Assembly: GCF_023566055.1 (NCBI RefSeq)
Contig: NZ_JALIQP010000001.1
Coordinates: 642,059-706,058, forward strand
Reading direction: 5' to 3'
Source: Halosolutus amylolyticus
GTDB lineage: Archaea > Halobacteriota > Halobacteria > Halobacteriales > Natrialbaceae
DNA: 64,000 nt
The translations under genes were made by a program, and so were the position numbers. The notes under the pieces were generated by a model. It saw nothing but the letters and a program-made list of their open reading frames with translations, did not search any database and was not told the origin of the DNA. Positions 44,849-54,138 of this stretch are shown piece after piece; the first letter of the stretch is position 1, and each line of letters starts with the position of its first letter.

Positions 44849-45271
44849 TCACCGGGTCGATCGATTCGCACGGTCCGCGTCTTCGGGTGCGTCGGCGCGC
44901 CGAGAGAGGGCGACGACGGTCAGGTAAAGCACGCCGAGCAACCGGGCGGCGGGCTCGATCCACGGTTTCAACTCGAGGTCGTCGGTGTTCTCGTAGACGA
45001 GGTGCTGACTGAGCGTGATGATCGGGCGCGGCACGAGTGCGAGCACGATCCCGGCGAGGCCGAGCAGGACGCCCACGACCGTCGAACCCTGCCGACCGCG
45101 GGCGAGCAGCCAGACGAACACGACTCCTTCCAGACGGGCGCCCCAGAGCGCCCACGGGCGCAACTGTGCGTCGGACGGGTTCGCGAGCCCGACCCGCTCG
45201 CAGGCGTCGATGACCGGCCGCGGCTTGACGATTTCGACGAGGCCGAACGCGAGCAGCAGTTTCCGGAGCAT
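44849..45271 (-). CDS. Haloarchaeal membrane protein of unknown function
   Basis: A 140-residue protein from ATG 45271 (MLRKLLLAFGLVEIVKPRP). Hydrophobic spans include LEGVVFVWLLARG, STVVGVLLGLAGIVLALVP and LLGVLYLTVVALS, with the conserved-looking VIDACERVGLANPSD in between. Function unknown. The upstream extension to 45655 is antisense to the IPP isomerase gene and was dropped. It is divergent from that gene, with about 120 bases between. Confidence 0.7.
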   Translation of the reverse strand: MLRKLLLAFGLVEIVKPRPVIDACERVGLANPSDAQLRPWALWGARLEGVVFVWLLARGRQGSTVVGVLLGLAGIVLALVPRPIITLSQHLVYENTDDLELKPWIEPAARLLGVLYLTVVALSRRADAPEDADRANRSTR

Positions 45272-45392
45272 ACGCGGGCTACACCGTCGATCGGCAAAAA
45301 CGCGGTCCTCGGTTTCAGCGATCGCCTCCCCGGCCAGTTCGAATGAACACCTTTTCAACGGATTCTGCCCTCCGTTCCGGTAGAGCGATTCG

Positions 45393-46451
45393 ATGCCCGA
45401 GACAGCCGATCGCAAAGACGACCACGTTCGCATCATCGAAGAAGAAGACGTCGAGACGTCGGGGACCGGGTTCGCCGATATCGACCTCGTCCACGAGGCC
45501 CTGCCCGAGATCCACCGCGACGAGATCGACACGACGACCACGCTGTTCGGCCACGAACTGGCCGCGCCGATCGTCATCGAGAGCATGACCGGCGGCCACC
45601 CCAGCACGACGAAACTCAACCGTGCGCTCGCCGAAGCCGCCCAGCGGACCGGCATCGCGATGGGCGTCGGGAGCCAGCGGGCCGGCCTCGAACTGGACGA
45701 CGAGGACCTCGTCGAGTCCTACACGATCGTCCGGGACGTCGCCCCCGACGCCTTTCTGTACGGCAACGTCGGTGCGGCCCAGCTCGTAGAGTACGACGTC
45801 GCCGACGTCGAGGAGGCGGTCGAGATGATCGAGGCCGACGCGATGGCGATCCACCTGAACTTCCTGCAGGAAGCGGTCCAGCCGGAGGGCGACGTCGACG
45901 CTCGCGGCTGTCTCGACGCGATCGAGCGGGTCGCCGACGCCCTCTCGGTGCCGGTGATCGTCAAGGAGACCGGCAACGGCATCTCGCGATCGACGGCCAC
46001 GCGACTCGCCGACGCCGGCGTCGACGCGATCGACGTCGCCGGCAAGGGCGGGACGACGTGGTCCGGGATCGAGTCCTACCGGGCGGCCGCCGTCGGCGCG
46101 GACAGACAGGAGCAGGTCGGCAAGCGATTCCGCGCGTGGGGAATCCCGACCGCGGTCAGTACCGTTGAGGCGGCGGCGGTCCACAACTGCGTCGTCGCGA
46201 GCGGCGGGGTTCGATCCGGTCTCGACGTCGCGAAGGCGATCGCGCTCGGTGCCCGTGCCGGCGGACTCGCGAAGCCGTTTCTCGGCCCGGCGGGGCAGGG
46301 CACCGACGCCGTCGTCGACCTGATCGAGACGCTCGCGCTGGAACTCCGGACTGCCATGTTCGTCACGGGAGCGGCGTCGATCGCGGAGCTTCGGGAAACG
46401 GAGTACGTCGTCCTCGGGCGGACGAAGGAGTACCTGGCCGAGCGGCGCTGA
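45393..46451 (+). CDS. fni: Type 2 isopentenyl-diphosphate delta-isomerase
   Basis: A 352-residue FMN-dependent TIM-barrel enzyme. Motifs include [60 protein letters not shown] and [11 protein letters not shown], which line the FMN and substrate sites. It interconverts isopentenyl and dimethylallyl diphosphate for archaeal lipid, carotenoid and quinone synthesis. Length is typical. It is transcribed alone; the 45-base gap to the MITE-like element at 46496 means that element lies in its 3' flank. Confidence 0.93.
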   Translation: MPETADRKDDHVRIIEEEDVETSGTGFADIDLVHEALPEIHRDEIDTTTTLFGHELAAPIVIESMTGGHPSTTKLNRALAEAAQRTGIAMGVGSQRAGLELDDEDLVESYTIVRDVAPDAFLYGNVGAAQLVEYDVADVEEAVEMIEADAMAIHLNFLQEAVQPEGDVDARGCLDAIERVADALSVPVIVKETGNGISRSTATRLADAGVDAIDVAGKGGTTWSGIESYRAAAVGADRQEQVGKRFRAWGIPTAVSTVEAAAVHNCVVASGGVRSGLDVAKAIALGARAGGLAKPFLGPAGQGTDAVVDLIETLALELRTAMFVTGAASIAELRETEYVVLGRTKEYLAERR

Positions 46452-46495
46452 CTGCGGTTTTCACTCACGGATATTCGTAGGGAGTGCTCGCGATC

Positions 46496-46613
46496 CGATA
46501 GTAGCCGCTGAAACGAGTTACACACTGATCGCACTGTCCGCGATTCTCGCTCGCTCCGAATCGCGCTCCCGCCCTGCGATCGGGTGTGCATTGACTTTCA
46601 GCGGCTACTATCG
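46496..46613. mobile_element. 118-bp MITE-like element
   Basis: CGATAGTAGCCGCTGAAA (46496-46513) is repeated perfectly in inverse at 46596-46613, and the similarity continues inwards (CACAC then GATCGC on both arms). The 118 bp between contain no reading frame. Such a non-coding unit with long terminal inverted repeats is typical of a miniature element moved by a transposase encoded elsewhere. No clear target duplication was seen. It sits between the IPP isomerase and DUF1931 genes. Confidence 0.6.
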
Positions 46614-46703
46614 CCGTCGGTACCCGTCGTCGACGCGCCAGTGACCGCCGAGCCGTCGGCTGGCCGTCGTGGGTCCGATAAAAATGTGTTCGAGTGGCGA
46701 ACC

Positions 46704-46871
46704 TTACAGGTCGCGGGGCTGGACCGTCTTCCGGTCGTTCGCTTCCGCACGTCGGGCGGCGTCTTCGAGCAGCTCGTCGACTTCCTCGTCGAGTGCGTCG
46801 TAGAAGTCCGAGGCGACGTTCTTGTCATCGAGCGCTTCCTTCACAGCGGCTTTGACGATAAGGTCTGCCAT
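46704..46871 (-). CDS. DUF1931 histone-fold protein
   Basis: A 55-residue protein read from ATG 46871: MADLIVKAAVKEALDDKNVA, then FYDALDEEVDELLEDAARRA and ending RKTVQPRDL. The alternating helix pattern and the ending TVQPRDL recall the histone-fold DUF1931 family that is conserved in haloarchaea. It may bind DNA or another histone-fold partner; its role is not established. It has its own promoter immediately upstream. Confidence 0.85.
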   Translation of the reverse strand: MADLIVKAAVKEALDDKNVASDFYDALDEEVDELLEDAARRAEANDRKTVQPRDL

Positions 46872-46888
46872 ACGATGTATCCGTTTCC

Positions 46889-46910
46889 CTTACCCCTATA
46901 TAAAAACTTT
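46889..46910 (-). promoter_or_regulatory. TATA box of the DUF1931 gene
   Basis: On the gene strand AAAGTTTTTATATAGGGG lies about 25-35 bases before the ATG at 46871. This is a strong archaeal TATA element in an otherwise GC-rich region and implies a short or absent leader. Confidence 0.6.
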
Positions 46911-47149
46911 GGTTACACACTGAAATACGGGGGTTCCAGCCCCCAATTCGACCGTTTCGTGATCTGGAATCACCGGAAAGTATATTGCGGATGAGTTTCT
47001 GACCGCGCGATCGGCCCGGCGATCGGGGCAAATCTGGCTCGCGCGCGGTCCTACGGTCGGTCCCGCGCAGTTCGGTTGCACAGTTCGCGCGGCTCGAAAC
47101 CGGCCCGCCGGGTCGACGGATTCGAGTACGTGGGCTTCCGACGAGGGAT

Positions 47150-47908
47150 ATGCGCGAACTCCTCGAGGCCGTCGCCGACGGCTCGCTGTCGCCGGCCGAG
47201 GCCGAAGCCGAACTCAAGGGGTACGTCACCGGTGATGCGGGCCGATTCGACGCGGCTCGACAGCAACGTCGGGGCATTCCCGAAGGGATCTTCGCCGCGG
47301 GGAAGTCGGCCGAACAGGTCGTCGCCCTCGTCGAGACCGCACTCGAGACGACCGGGCGAGCGCTCGTCACTCGCGTCACCGATCGACAGGTCGCCGCGCT
47401 CGAGTCGGCGCTCGACGATTCGTTCCCGAACGCCACCGTCGATCGGCGAAGTTCGACCGTTCACGTTCGGACGCCGGCGTTCGAACCGCCGTCGCTCGAC
47501 GCGACGATCGGGATCGCCACGGGCGGGACCGTCGACGGACCGGTCGCGGACGAGGCCGAACTCGTCTGCGAGGACGCCGGCGCGACCGTCGATCGGGTCG
47601 ACGACGTCGGCGTCGCCGCGCTCGACCGGATTCTGGACCAGCTCGATCGGCTCCGGGACGCGGACGTGCTGGTGGTCTGTGCCGGCCGCGAGGGAGCCTT
47701 GCCGACGGTCGTCGCCGGTCTCGTCGATACGCCCGTTATCGGCGTTCCCGTCTCGAGCGGCTACGGGTTCGGGAGCGACGGTGAGGCGGCACTGGCCGGG
47801 ATGCTCCAGTCGTGTACGGTGCTGTCGGTGGTCAACGTCGACGCCGGCTTCGTCGCGGGCTCCCAGGCGGTCCTGATCGCGCGGGCGATCGACGACGCAC
47901 GGGACTGA
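47150..47908 (+). CDS. larB: Nickel-pincer cofactor biosynthesis protein LarB
   Basis: A 252-residue protein. After an N-terminal helical segment, the C-terminal domain resembles PurE: TIGIATGGTVDGPVADEAE, VVCAGREGALPTVVAGLVD and VPVSSGYGFGSDGEAALAGM. LarB carboxylates and hydrolyses nicotinic acid adenine dinucleotide as the first step in making the nickel-pincer cofactor of lactate racemase and related enzymes. LarC and LarE are not in the window. It is a single gene, and its TGA starts the third stop-anchored palindrome. The 280 bases ahead of it show no gene. Confidence 0.88.
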   Translation: MRELLEAVADGSLSPAEAEAELKGYVTGDAGRFDAARQQRRGIPEGIFAAGKSAEQVVALVETALETTGRALVTRVTDRQVAALESALDDSFPNATVDRRSSTVHVRTPAFEPPSLDATIGIATGGTVDGPVADEAELVCEDAGATVDRVDDVGVAALDRILDQLDRLRDADVLVVCAGREGALPTVVAGLVDTPVIGVPVSSGYGFGSDGEAALAGMLQSCTVLSVVNVDAGFVAGSQAVLIARAIDDARD

Positions 47909-47993
47909 GACGGTCTGCTGGAACGATTTACCGACACAACCGCAGGGCGGTCGCGGTTGCACCGGAACTGACGTACCGTACAGGAGTCCGTAC
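47908..47993. repeat. Stop-anchored composite palindrome, copy C
   Basis: Arms AGACGGTCTGCTG (47908-47920) and CAGGAGTCCGTAC (47981-47993) belong to the family of copies A, B and D. An inner hairpin CAACCGC-AGGGCGGTC-GCGGTTG lies between them. The left arm begins on the final base of the larB TGA. Confidence 0.65.
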
Positions 47994-48110
47994 GGTGGAT
48001 GCGGAGAGCGGAAAGATATTCTTGCGGTAGGAAAAATCCAAACGGCGTTTGGGAAAGACTTTTTAAATTCGTGCCGGGTAGGTACGATTGCCGGCCCGTG
48101 CCGGTGTACC

Positions 48111-48260
48111 ATGCCCACATGTGACCACTGCGGCGCGCACGTTTCCGAACGGTTCGCCCGCGTCTTCGCCGACGAACGCGGGAACATTCTCGCGTGTACG
48201 AGTTGCTCGGCCAATGCGGGGATCGCGGAAGTCGCCAAAGAGCGCGCACGCGGAACCTGA
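48111..48260 (+). CDS. Small zinc-binding protein (DUF7563-like)
   Basis: A 49-residue protein from ATG 48111: [20 protein letters not shown], then [13 protein letters not shown] and a basic end. Two CxxC pairs (Cys4/Cys7 and Cys29/Cys32) form a compact zinc ribbon. This matches the very small DUF7563-type proteins of haloarchaea. A TATA-like TTTTTAAAT lies about 45-50 bases upstream. Function unknown; nucleic acid binding is plausible. Confidence 0.8.
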   Translation: MPTCDHCGAHVSERFARVFADERGNILACTSCSANAGIAEVAKERARGT

Positions 48261-48343
48261 ATCGCCGTCGAACCGCCTCCAACCACCACGCGCCCCCATC
48301 GCAGACGAGCCGCTTTTTGCTCCCTCGTCCGTACCGACGGTCG

Positions 48344-48616
48344 ATGGCAGACCGCTCGGCCGACGGCGACCACGTCCTTTACGTCCTCGAGTGTGCCGAT
48401 GGCACCTTCTACACCGGCTACACGACCGACCTCGATCGGCGACTCGCCGAGCACAACGACGGCGCAGGTGCGAAGTACACCCGCGGTCGGACGCCGGTCG
48501 AACTCCGGTACTGCGAGGCCTACGGGACGCGATCGGCGGCCATGTCCCGCGAGTACGAGATCAAACAGTTGACGCGGGCGGCGAAAGAACGGCTGGTCGA
48601 CGGCGACGATCGGTAA
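48344..48616 (+). CDS. GIY-YIG nuclease-domain protein
   Basis: A 90-residue single-domain protein from ATG 48344 ([20 protein letters not shown]); the extension to 48194 is unlikely. [17 protein letters not shown] gives the GIY-YIG pair of strands, [18 protein letters not shown] follows with conserved Arg and His, and the Glu in [10 protein letters not shown] is the metal-binding residue. It belongs to the UPF0213/YhbQ-like group of small GIY-YIG proteins thought to act in DNA repair. It lies 80 bases before the phosphohexomutase gene on the same strand. Confidence 0.88.
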   Translation: MADRSADGDHVLYVLECADGTFYTGYTTDLDRRLAEHNDGAGAKYTRGRTPVELRYCEAYGTRSAAMSREYEIKQLTRAAKERLVDGDDR

Positions 48617-48696
48617 CTCGGTGGGTCGATCCGACACACGACTCCACAGGTGGACGTCAGCGCCGCTTTTTTCGCCACTGCCATTGACGTCCGTGT

Positions 48697-50085
48697 ATGG
48701 ACGTGATCTCGTTCGGTACCGACGGCTGGCGGGCACCCCTCGAGCAGTTCACCACTCCGCGCGTGCGCATGGTCGGGCAAGCAGTCGCCTCGTACCTCCA
48801 CGACGAAGGTCTCGCGGGCCCGGTGGCGATCGGGTACGACGCCCGCGAGAGTTCCCGCGGCTTCGCGGAGGAACTGACCCGCGTGCTCTGTGCGAACGGG
48901 TTCGACGTGCTCCTCCCCGAGCGCGATCGCCCGACGCCGCTGTTCGCCCACGCGATCGTCGAGCGGGACCTGGCCGGTGCGCTCGTGATCACCGCTTCGC
49001 ACAATCCGCCCGAGTACAACGGCGTGAAGTTCATCCCCGACGACGGCGCGCCGGCGCTGCCCGACGTGACCGACGCGATCGCCGATCGCCTCGCCGATCC
49101 CGACCCGCTCCCCGCGGACGAGCACGGGACGGCGCGGGAAGTCGACGTCGTCACGCCACACGCCGACGCCGCGATCGACCTCGTCGCGGACCTCACGGGC
49201 GACACCGATCTCACCGGCCTGGCGATCGCCTACGACGCGATGCACGGAAGCGGGCGGGGAACCACGGATCCACTGCTCGAGCGCGCGGGCGCGACCATCG
49301 AGCGGGTACGCTGCGAGCGGGACCCCGACTTCGGCGGCGGCGCACCCGAACCCGCCCCCGAGAACCTGGAGACCCTCGTCGAACGGGTCACCGTCGGCGA
49401 CGCCGATCTCGGCATCGCCAACGATGGCGACGCCGACCGGATCGCCGTCGTCACGCCCGAGCGGGGCTCCCTCGACGAGAACCTCTTTTTCGCCGCGCTG
49501 TACGACTACCTGCTCGAGAGCGAGGCCGGTCCTGCGGTGCGATCGGTCTCGACGACGTACCTGATCGATCGGGTCGCCGAGGCCCACGACGAGGCCGTCC
49601 ACGAGGTACCGGTCGGCTTCAAGTGGGTCGCACAGGCGATGGCCGACCACGACGCACTGATCGGCGGCGAGGAGTCGGGCGGGTTCACCGTCCGGGGCCA
49701 CGTCCGCGAGAAGGACGGCGTCCTGCTCGCCCTGCTCGCGGCGGCGATGCACGCCGACGACCCGATCGACGACCGGGTCGATCGGCTCCTCGCGGAGCAC
49801 GGGACCGTCGTCCAGGACAAGGTCAGCGTCGACTGCCCCGACGATCGGAAAGAACGGGTGCTCGCCGATCTCGAGGACGAGATTCCCGGGACCGTGGCGG
49901 GCACCGACGTCGAGGACGTGAACACGGCCGACGGGTTCAAACTCCTGCTCGCGGACGGTTCGTGGGTGCTGGTCCGACCCAGCGGCACCGAACCCGTGTT
50001 GCGGGTCTACGCGGAGGCGACCGACGAGGAACGGGTCCGGCAGTTGCTCGACGCGGGCGCGGACCTGGTCGACCCGCTGGTCTGA
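48697..50085 (+). CDS. Phosphoglucomutase / phosphomannomutase
   Basis: A 462-residue alpha-D-phosphohexomutase. The phosphoserine loop is ITASHNPPEYNGVKF, the magnesium loop is NDGDADRIAVV, the sugar-recognition loop is GGEESGGFTV and the phosphate loop is RPSGTEPVLRVYAEA. All four catalytic elements are intact. It interconverts hexose 1- and 6-phosphates for glycan or glycogen-type metabolism; glucose versus mannose specificity cannot be read from sequence. Its last codons lie inside a 29-bp tandem repeat that continues downstream. Confidence 0.92.
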   Translation: MDVISFGTDGWRAPLEQFTTPRVRMVGQAVASYLHDEGLAGPVAIGYDARESSRGFAEELTRVLCANGFDVLLPERDRPTPLFAHAIVERDLAGALVITASHNPPEYNGVKFIPDDGAPALPDVTDAIADRLADPDPLPADEHGTAREVDVVTPHADAAIDLVADLTGDTDLTGLAIAYDAMHGSGRGTTDPLLERAGATIERVRCERDPDFGGGAPEPAPENLETLVERVTVGDADLGIANDGDADRIAVVTPERGSLDENLFFAALYDYLLESEAGPAVRSVSTTYLIDRVAEAHDEAVHEVPVGFKWVAQAMADHDALIGGEESGGFTVRGHVREKDGVLLALLAAAMHADDPIDDRVDRLLAEHGTVVQDKVSVDCPDDRKERVLADLEDEIPGTVAGTDVEDVNTADGFKLLLADGSWVLVRPSGTEPVLRVYAEATDEERVRQLLDAGADLVDPLV

Positions 50086-50175
50086 CTGGTATCCCGGCCG
50101 ATCCGCTGGTCTGACTGGTATCCCGGCCGATCCGCTGGTCTGACTGGTATCCCGGCCGATCCGCTGGTCTGACTG
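50074..50175 (+). repeat. 29-bp tandem repeat, 3.5 copies, overlapping a stop codon
   Basis: The unit CCGCTGGTCTGACTGGTATC followed by CCGGCCGAT is repeated at 50074, 50103 and 50132 with a half copy at 50161-50175. The first copy contains the end of the phosphohexomutase gene (PLV-stop), so the coding end PLV-stop is present four times in a row. The copies are nearly identical, which points to recent slippage or duplication. Confidence 0.85.
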
Positions 50176-50261
50176 CTGTACAGATCGATCGTTCCGCTAC
50201 CCAGTCGCGGGTTGCGTACTCCGGGCCCCCCTTTACCCGCGTCGGTCCCGAGTATCCGGCC

Positions 50262-50630
50262 ATGAGTGGACGGAACGAGGACGCGGCCTACACCGAACTG
50301 ACGCCCGACTCGTGGCACCAGAACGACGAGGGAACGTACTACATCGACTGCCCGGAGTGTGGCTCCGCGGCCACGCTGATGAACGTCGTCAAACACGGCC
50401 GCTGTAACGCCTACCTCGATCAGCAGGCGGACGAAACAGAACTCGACGAGGCGGCGATGGACTGCACGGCGAAACTCTGGTTCGAACTCGGGTACGTCTC
50501 CGATCCGGACCCCGGAGCGACGTCGTCGGACGCCGAACAGTCCGCAGAGAGCGTCACGACGGGCGAGGGCGTCCCCGCCGAGGGGTCGCCATCGGGCACC
50601 GACGGCACGGTGAGCGAGGAACAGCAGTAG
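50262..50630 (+). CDS. Small haloarchaeal protein with CxxC pair
   Basis: A 122-residue protein. The N-terminal 80 residues form a compact domain with YYIDCPECGSAATLMNVVKH and a later HGRCNAYL, giving three cysteines that may bind zinc; the following helix includes MDCTAKLWFELGY. The C-terminal 45 residues are acidic and disordered. Homologues of unknown function are common in haloarchaea. It lies alone between the tandem repeat and the convergent cysE gene. Confidence 0.75.
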   Translation: MSGRNEDAAYTELTPDSWHQNDEGTYYIDCPECGSAATLMNVVKHGRCNAYLDQQADETELDEAAMDCTAKLWFELGYVSDPDPGATSSDAEQSAESVTTGEGVPAEGSPSGTDGTVSEEQQ

Positions 50631-50666
50631 TCCGGGCACCGTCGACTCCCCACGTGCCTCCGCTTC

Positions 50667-51176
50667 TCAATCGACCCGCTTCGCTGGCACGCCGGCGACG
50701 ATCGCTCCGGCCTCGACGTCCGACCTGACGACCGATCCCGCACCGACGGTCGCGTCTTCGCCGATCGTGATGTCGCCGAGCAGCGTCGCGTTCGCGCCGA
50801 TCCGGACGCCGTCCTCGATCGTGGGGTGGCGCTTGACCGGTTCGTTCGCGTCGCCGCCGAGCGTGACGCCGTGGTACATGTGGACGTCGTCGCCGATCTC
50901 GGCCGTCTCGCCGATCACGACGCCCATCCCGTGATCGATCGTCACGCGCCGACCGATCGACGCGGCGGGGTGGATCTCGACGCCGGTGAGCCAGCGGACG
51001 ACGTGGGAAAGCAGTCGCGCGGCGAGTCGGTAGTCGTGGTTCCAGAGTCGATGGATCCCGCGGTGGCTCCAGACGGCGTGGAGGCCAGGGTACGACAGCA
51101 GCACCTCGAGCCACCCCTTCGCGGCGGGGTCCCGTTCGAGCATCGCCGCAATATCCTCGCGAAGCCGCCCGATCAT
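50667..51176 (-). CDS. cysE: Serine O-acetyltransferase
   Basis: A 169-residue enzyme from ATG 51176; the open frame further upstream is shadow. A helical N-terminus ([20 protein letters not shown]) is followed by a left-handed beta helix of hexapeptide repeats: [38 protein letters not shown], and the final [23 protein letters not shown]. It acetylates serine with acetyl-CoA for cysteine synthesis. This is the short form typical of archaea and some bacteria. No cysK is adjacent. Confidence 0.9.
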   Translation of the reverse strand: MIGRLREDIAAMLERDPAAKGWLEVLLSYPGLHAVWSHRGIHRLWNHDYRLAARLLSHVVRWLTGVEIHPAASIGRRVTIDHGMGVVIGETAEIGDDVHMYHGVTLGGDANEPVKRHPTIEDGVRIGANATLLGDITIGEDATVGAGSVVRSDVEAGAIVAGVPAKRVD

Positions 51177-51358
51177 CGGTGATCGTGGCTCTCCGCCGGT
51201 GCTCGATCGGTCCGCGCAACTGCGATCGACCGCCGATCCAGCGTCGGCGGGCAACAGCCGGCCACTGCGCGGCGGGAGCGATTCGTATCGGTGCACGCGG
51301 GATGGCCGGGTCGTCCCATAGCCGACAGTATCAGTTCGGATACCATAAAAGGGGCCGC

Positions 51359-52024
51359 CTACTCCCCGCGGGCGAGTCGGCTCCCGATCCGATCGGGCAG
51401 GCCAGCCTCGGCGACGGCCGCCTGGACGGCGTCGACGTCGTACTCGACGCGGTGCGTCTCGACGGTCAGGCCGTCGAGGTCGACGACGGCGTAGGCCGCC
51501 CGCGGATCGCCGTCGCGCGGCTGGCCGACGCTCCCGGGATTGACCACGATCCCGTCGGCGTACCGTTCGACGTGCTGGACGTGGGTGTGGCCGAGCACGA
51601 GGACGTCCTCGTCGCCGAGCAAGCGGGCCGAGAACTCGTGCGGTCGGGTGTAGCGCATGTACCGATCGGGATCGTCGGGGTGGCCGTGGACGACTTTGAG
51701 CCGCCCACCGTACTCGCGACGCTCGACGGGCAGGTCGGCGAGCCACGCGCGCTGGTCGTCCGAGAGTTGCTCCCGTGCGTGTTCGACCCCCGCCTGGGCC
51801 ATCCGGTTGAAGCGGAACGCGGACCCCTCGATGGCGGCGTCGTGGTTTCCCATCACCGTCGGCACCGCCCGATCGCGGAGTTCGTCGACGCAGTCGGCAG
51901 GCCAGGGGTTGTAGCCGACGACGTCGCCCGCACAGACGAGTCCGCCCACCGGCGGCATGTCGTCGAGGACGGTCTCGAGGGCGACCCGGTTCCCGTGAAC
52001 GTCGGAGATGAGCCCGATCTGCAT
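51359..52024 (-). CDS. Metallophosphoesterase (YfcE/calcineurin-like)
   Basis: A 221-residue enzyme. The metal ligands are in LISDVHGN (Asp8, His10), [24 protein letters not shown] and GHTHVQH, the full dinuclear set of calcineurin-type phosphoesterases. Size and layout resemble MJ0936/YfcE phosphodiesterases, which act on cyclic or bis-nitrophenyl phosphate substrates in vitro. The physiological substrate is unknown. It is divergent from the YbjQ-like gene at 52153. Confidence 0.88.
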   Translation of the reverse strand: MQIGLISDVHGNRVALETVLDDMPPVGGLVCAGDVVGYNPWPADCVDELRDRAVPTVMGNHDAAIEGSAFRFNRMAQAGVEHAREQLSDDQRAWLADLPVERREYGGRLKVVHGHPDDPDRYMRYTRPHEFSARLLGDEDVLVLGHTHVQHVERYADGIVVNPGSVGQPRDGDPRAAYAVVDLDGLTVETHRVEYDVDAVQAAVAEAGLPDRIGSRLARGE

Positions 52025-52152
52025 ACGCGCAGGTAACAGGTGCCAGCGGTATGTAGGTTGGGCGGCGATCGCTCTCCCGCTGCGTCCCGGAGTTACCGAG
52101 TCTGCAACTCCGACTCCACGTTTATGTTCCCCCCGTGCGCACGGTCACCTGC

Positions 52153-52482
52153 ATGTCGGATATCACCATCACGACGACGGACGGCCTCGACGGACGGGAG
52201 GTCACCGAATACCTCGGCGTCGTCTCCGGCGAAGCGGTCATGGGCGCGAACGTCGTCAGCGACATCGCGGCTGGCATTCGCGACGTCGTCGGCGGACGAA
52301 GCGGTTCGTACGAGAAGAAAATCGAGACGGGACGCCAGGAAGCGATCGACGACATCCGCGCGGAGGCCCGCGAACTCGGGGCCGACGCCGTCGTCGGCGC
52401 CTCGTTCGACTACGAGGAGATGGCCGAGGGGATGCTCTGGGTCAACCTCTCGGGCACCGCGGTGAAGACGCGGCGGGAGTAA
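52153..52482 (+). CDS. UPF0145 / YbjQ-family protein
   Basis: A 109-residue protein from ATG 52153 (MSDITITTTDGLDG); an ATG at 52135 adds six residues. Conserved blocks EYLGVVSGEAVMGANVVSDI, GGRSGSYEKKIETGRQEAI and LGADAVVGASFDYE fit the UPF0145 family, which assembles as pentamers. It has been linked to heavy-metal binding by annotation only, so the function should be considered unknown. It stands alone and converges with purO. Confidence 0.88.
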   Translation: MSDITITTTDGLDGREVTEYLGVVSGEAVMGANVVSDIAAGIRDVVGGRSGSYEKKIETGRQEAIDDIRAEARELGADAVVGASFDYEEMAEGMLWVNLSGTAVKTRRE

Positions 52483-52517
52483 CCGCACCGCGGTCGAGAC
52501 CGGATGCCCGTCGGCGA

Positions 52518-53108
52518 TCAGTCGCCGTTCTCGATCGCCGTCTCGAAGCCGTCGTCGGTCCGCGCGACGCCGGCGGCACAGACCGCGTGCTCGAACTCGT
52601 GAGCGTAGGCCTCGCTGGCGGCCTCGGAGGCACTCTCTGCCCCGAATTCGATCGCCTCGGGCGCGTTCGTTTCGTAGGTCGCCACGAGCGTCGGTTCGTC
52701 GACGGTCTCGACCAGTAGCGCGTCCTTGCGAACGGTGCCGATCAACGCCTCGCCGTCGGCACCGATCGTCGCCGCGATCCGCGGCGTGTCGTAGTCGTCC
52801 TTCTCGTAGTCGAGCGCCAGCAGGCTCTCCGCGAGCGCGTCCCGGGCCGGATAGCCCAGCTCGAGTTTCTCCGCGATCGGATCGACGTGCGAGCCGTTGC
52901 CGAAGGCGGCCGTCTCGCCCGTCGGGGTGTCGACGACGCGCAGGCAGTTGTAGGAGACGTAGGGATTGTCCGTCTCCGGGGCGTCCGCGGTGGGACCGAC
53001 GGTGAGCGCCTCCTCGCGGGCGGTGATTTTTCGGTTCGGGAACGATCGCGACGACACCCGGTAGGCGCCGACGTCGGGACCGACGACGACGAAGCGTCCA
53101 ACGTACAT
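52518..53108 (-). CDS. purO: Archaeal IMP cyclohydrolase PurO
   Basis: A 196-residue enzyme beginning [20 protein letters not shown]. The sequence [22 protein letters not shown] and [13 protein letters not shown] are characteristic of PurO, the archaeal enzyme that closes FAICAR to IMP in the last step of purine synthesis, and not related to the bacterial PurH domain. Length is typical. It is a single gene divergent from the HNH gene at 53219. Confidence 0.92.
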   Translation of the reverse strand: MYVGRFVVVGPDVGAYRVSSRSFPNRKITAREEALTVGPTADAPETDNPYVSYNCLRVVDTPTGETAAFGNGSHVDPIAEKLELGYPARDALAESLLALDYEKDDYDTPRIAATIGADGEALIGTVRKDALLVETVDEPTLVATYETNAPEAIEFGAESASEAASEAYAHEFEHAVCAAGVARTDDGFETAIENGD

Positions 53109-53188
53109 ACTCGGGGGTGCGCGGGAGAGGGGAAAAGGGATGTCGGTTCGCCGCGGGCCGCGATCGATCCCAGCAGAGGCGCCGCGAC

Positions 53189-53196
53189 TTTATATA
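53189..53196 (+). promoter_or_regulatory. TATA box of the twin-HNH gene
   Basis: TTTATATA sits 23-30 bases ahead of the GTG at 53219, which supports a leaderless transcript and decides that start over the longer open frame from 53117, which overlaps purO. Confidence 0.6.
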
Positions 53197-53218
53197 CGAT
53201 ACCGCGGCGAACGGGGGT

Positions 53219-54004
53219 GTGACCACCGAAGCGGACTGTCTCGATGCGTTACGGGAGGCGGCCGATCGGCTCGGCGAGTCGCCCACGAAAGCACAGTACG
53301 AGGAACTCGGATTGCAGCCAGCGTCCGCGACGATAATCAGGACGATGGGAGGATGGAACGATGCGAAAGAACGGGCAGGGCTGGAAACCTCGTATTCGAG
53401 AGGGTCCAGAGTTGGACCGAAACCGGACGATGTCGAACTGCCTGCGGAAACCTCGTGGGACGACCTTTCTGTCGACCAGCGGTGGCACTATCGAAACGCC
53501 GAATGGAACGCGAAGCGGTCTCTACGCCGTCGTTCCCGGCTTCGTTCGTGGCTCAACGATCGGAAGCGTGAACGTGGATGCTCACGGTGTGGCATCGATA
53601 CTGCCGCATGTCTCGACTTTCATCACGCTGATGGAGAAAGCAAAAAGATGGCAGTCGGACGAATGGTTACGTTCGGCTACGGGAAAGACGCACTTCGCGA
53701 CGAGATTGCAAAATGTGACGTTCTGTGTGCCAATTGCCACCGGATGGTGCACTACACACCACCGAAAGAAGAGCGCAGGCAGTGGGTTCACGATCGCAAA
53801 CGTGACGCTGGATGCGATCGATGTGATAAGTCAAATCCCGCCTATCTGGATTATCATCACGTGGGTGATGAAAAAGAAGCGACTGTCGCGGAGTTGACTG
53901 CGAATGGCCGATCGAAAGAGCGTATCCGTACCGAAATTGAACGGTGTCTCGTTCTCTGTGCGAACTGCCACCGAAAAGAGCACTACGACCTGTCATCCCC
54001 GTGA
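53219..54004 (+). CDS. Twin-HNH endonuclease with homing-endonuclease-associated repeat
   Basis: A 261-residue protein using GTG 53219. Residues about 10-48 (RLGESPTKAQYEELG then MGGWNDAKERAGL) are a homing-endonuclease-associated repeat that binds DNA. Two successive zinc-HNH domains follow: CSRCGIDTAACLDFHHAD ending VLCANCHRMVHY, and CDRCDKSNPAYLDYHHVG ending VLCANCHRKEHY. Each carries CxxC, an HH pair and CxxCH. The gene has lower GC than its neighbours and lies just before tRNA-Gln, both signs of a mobile gene. Whether it is a homing enzyme or a restriction-type defence nuclease is open. Confidence 0.85.
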   Translation: MTTEADCLDALREAADRLGESPTKAQYEELGLQPASATIIRTMGGWNDAKERAGLETSYSRGSRVGPKPDDVELPAETSWDDLSVDQRWHYRNAEWNAKRSLRRRSRLRSWLNDRKRERGCSRCGIDTAACLDFHHADGESKKMAVGRMVTFGYGKDALRDEIAKCDVLCANCHRMVHYTPPKEERRQWVHDRKRDAGCDRCDKSNPAYLDYHHVGDEKEATVAELTANGRSKERIRTEIERCLVLCANCHRKEHYDLSSP

Positions 54005-54138
54005 AGAGGGATCTGTACTTCGTGTCTCTCCTGGCTGTCTGATCGTTCCGACTCCTCGGTCCAGTTCGTAACACTCTAATATGGACACCCACTACAGACT
54101 GGTACGTCGTCGGTAATCGAGACCGGCGAAACATGTCA

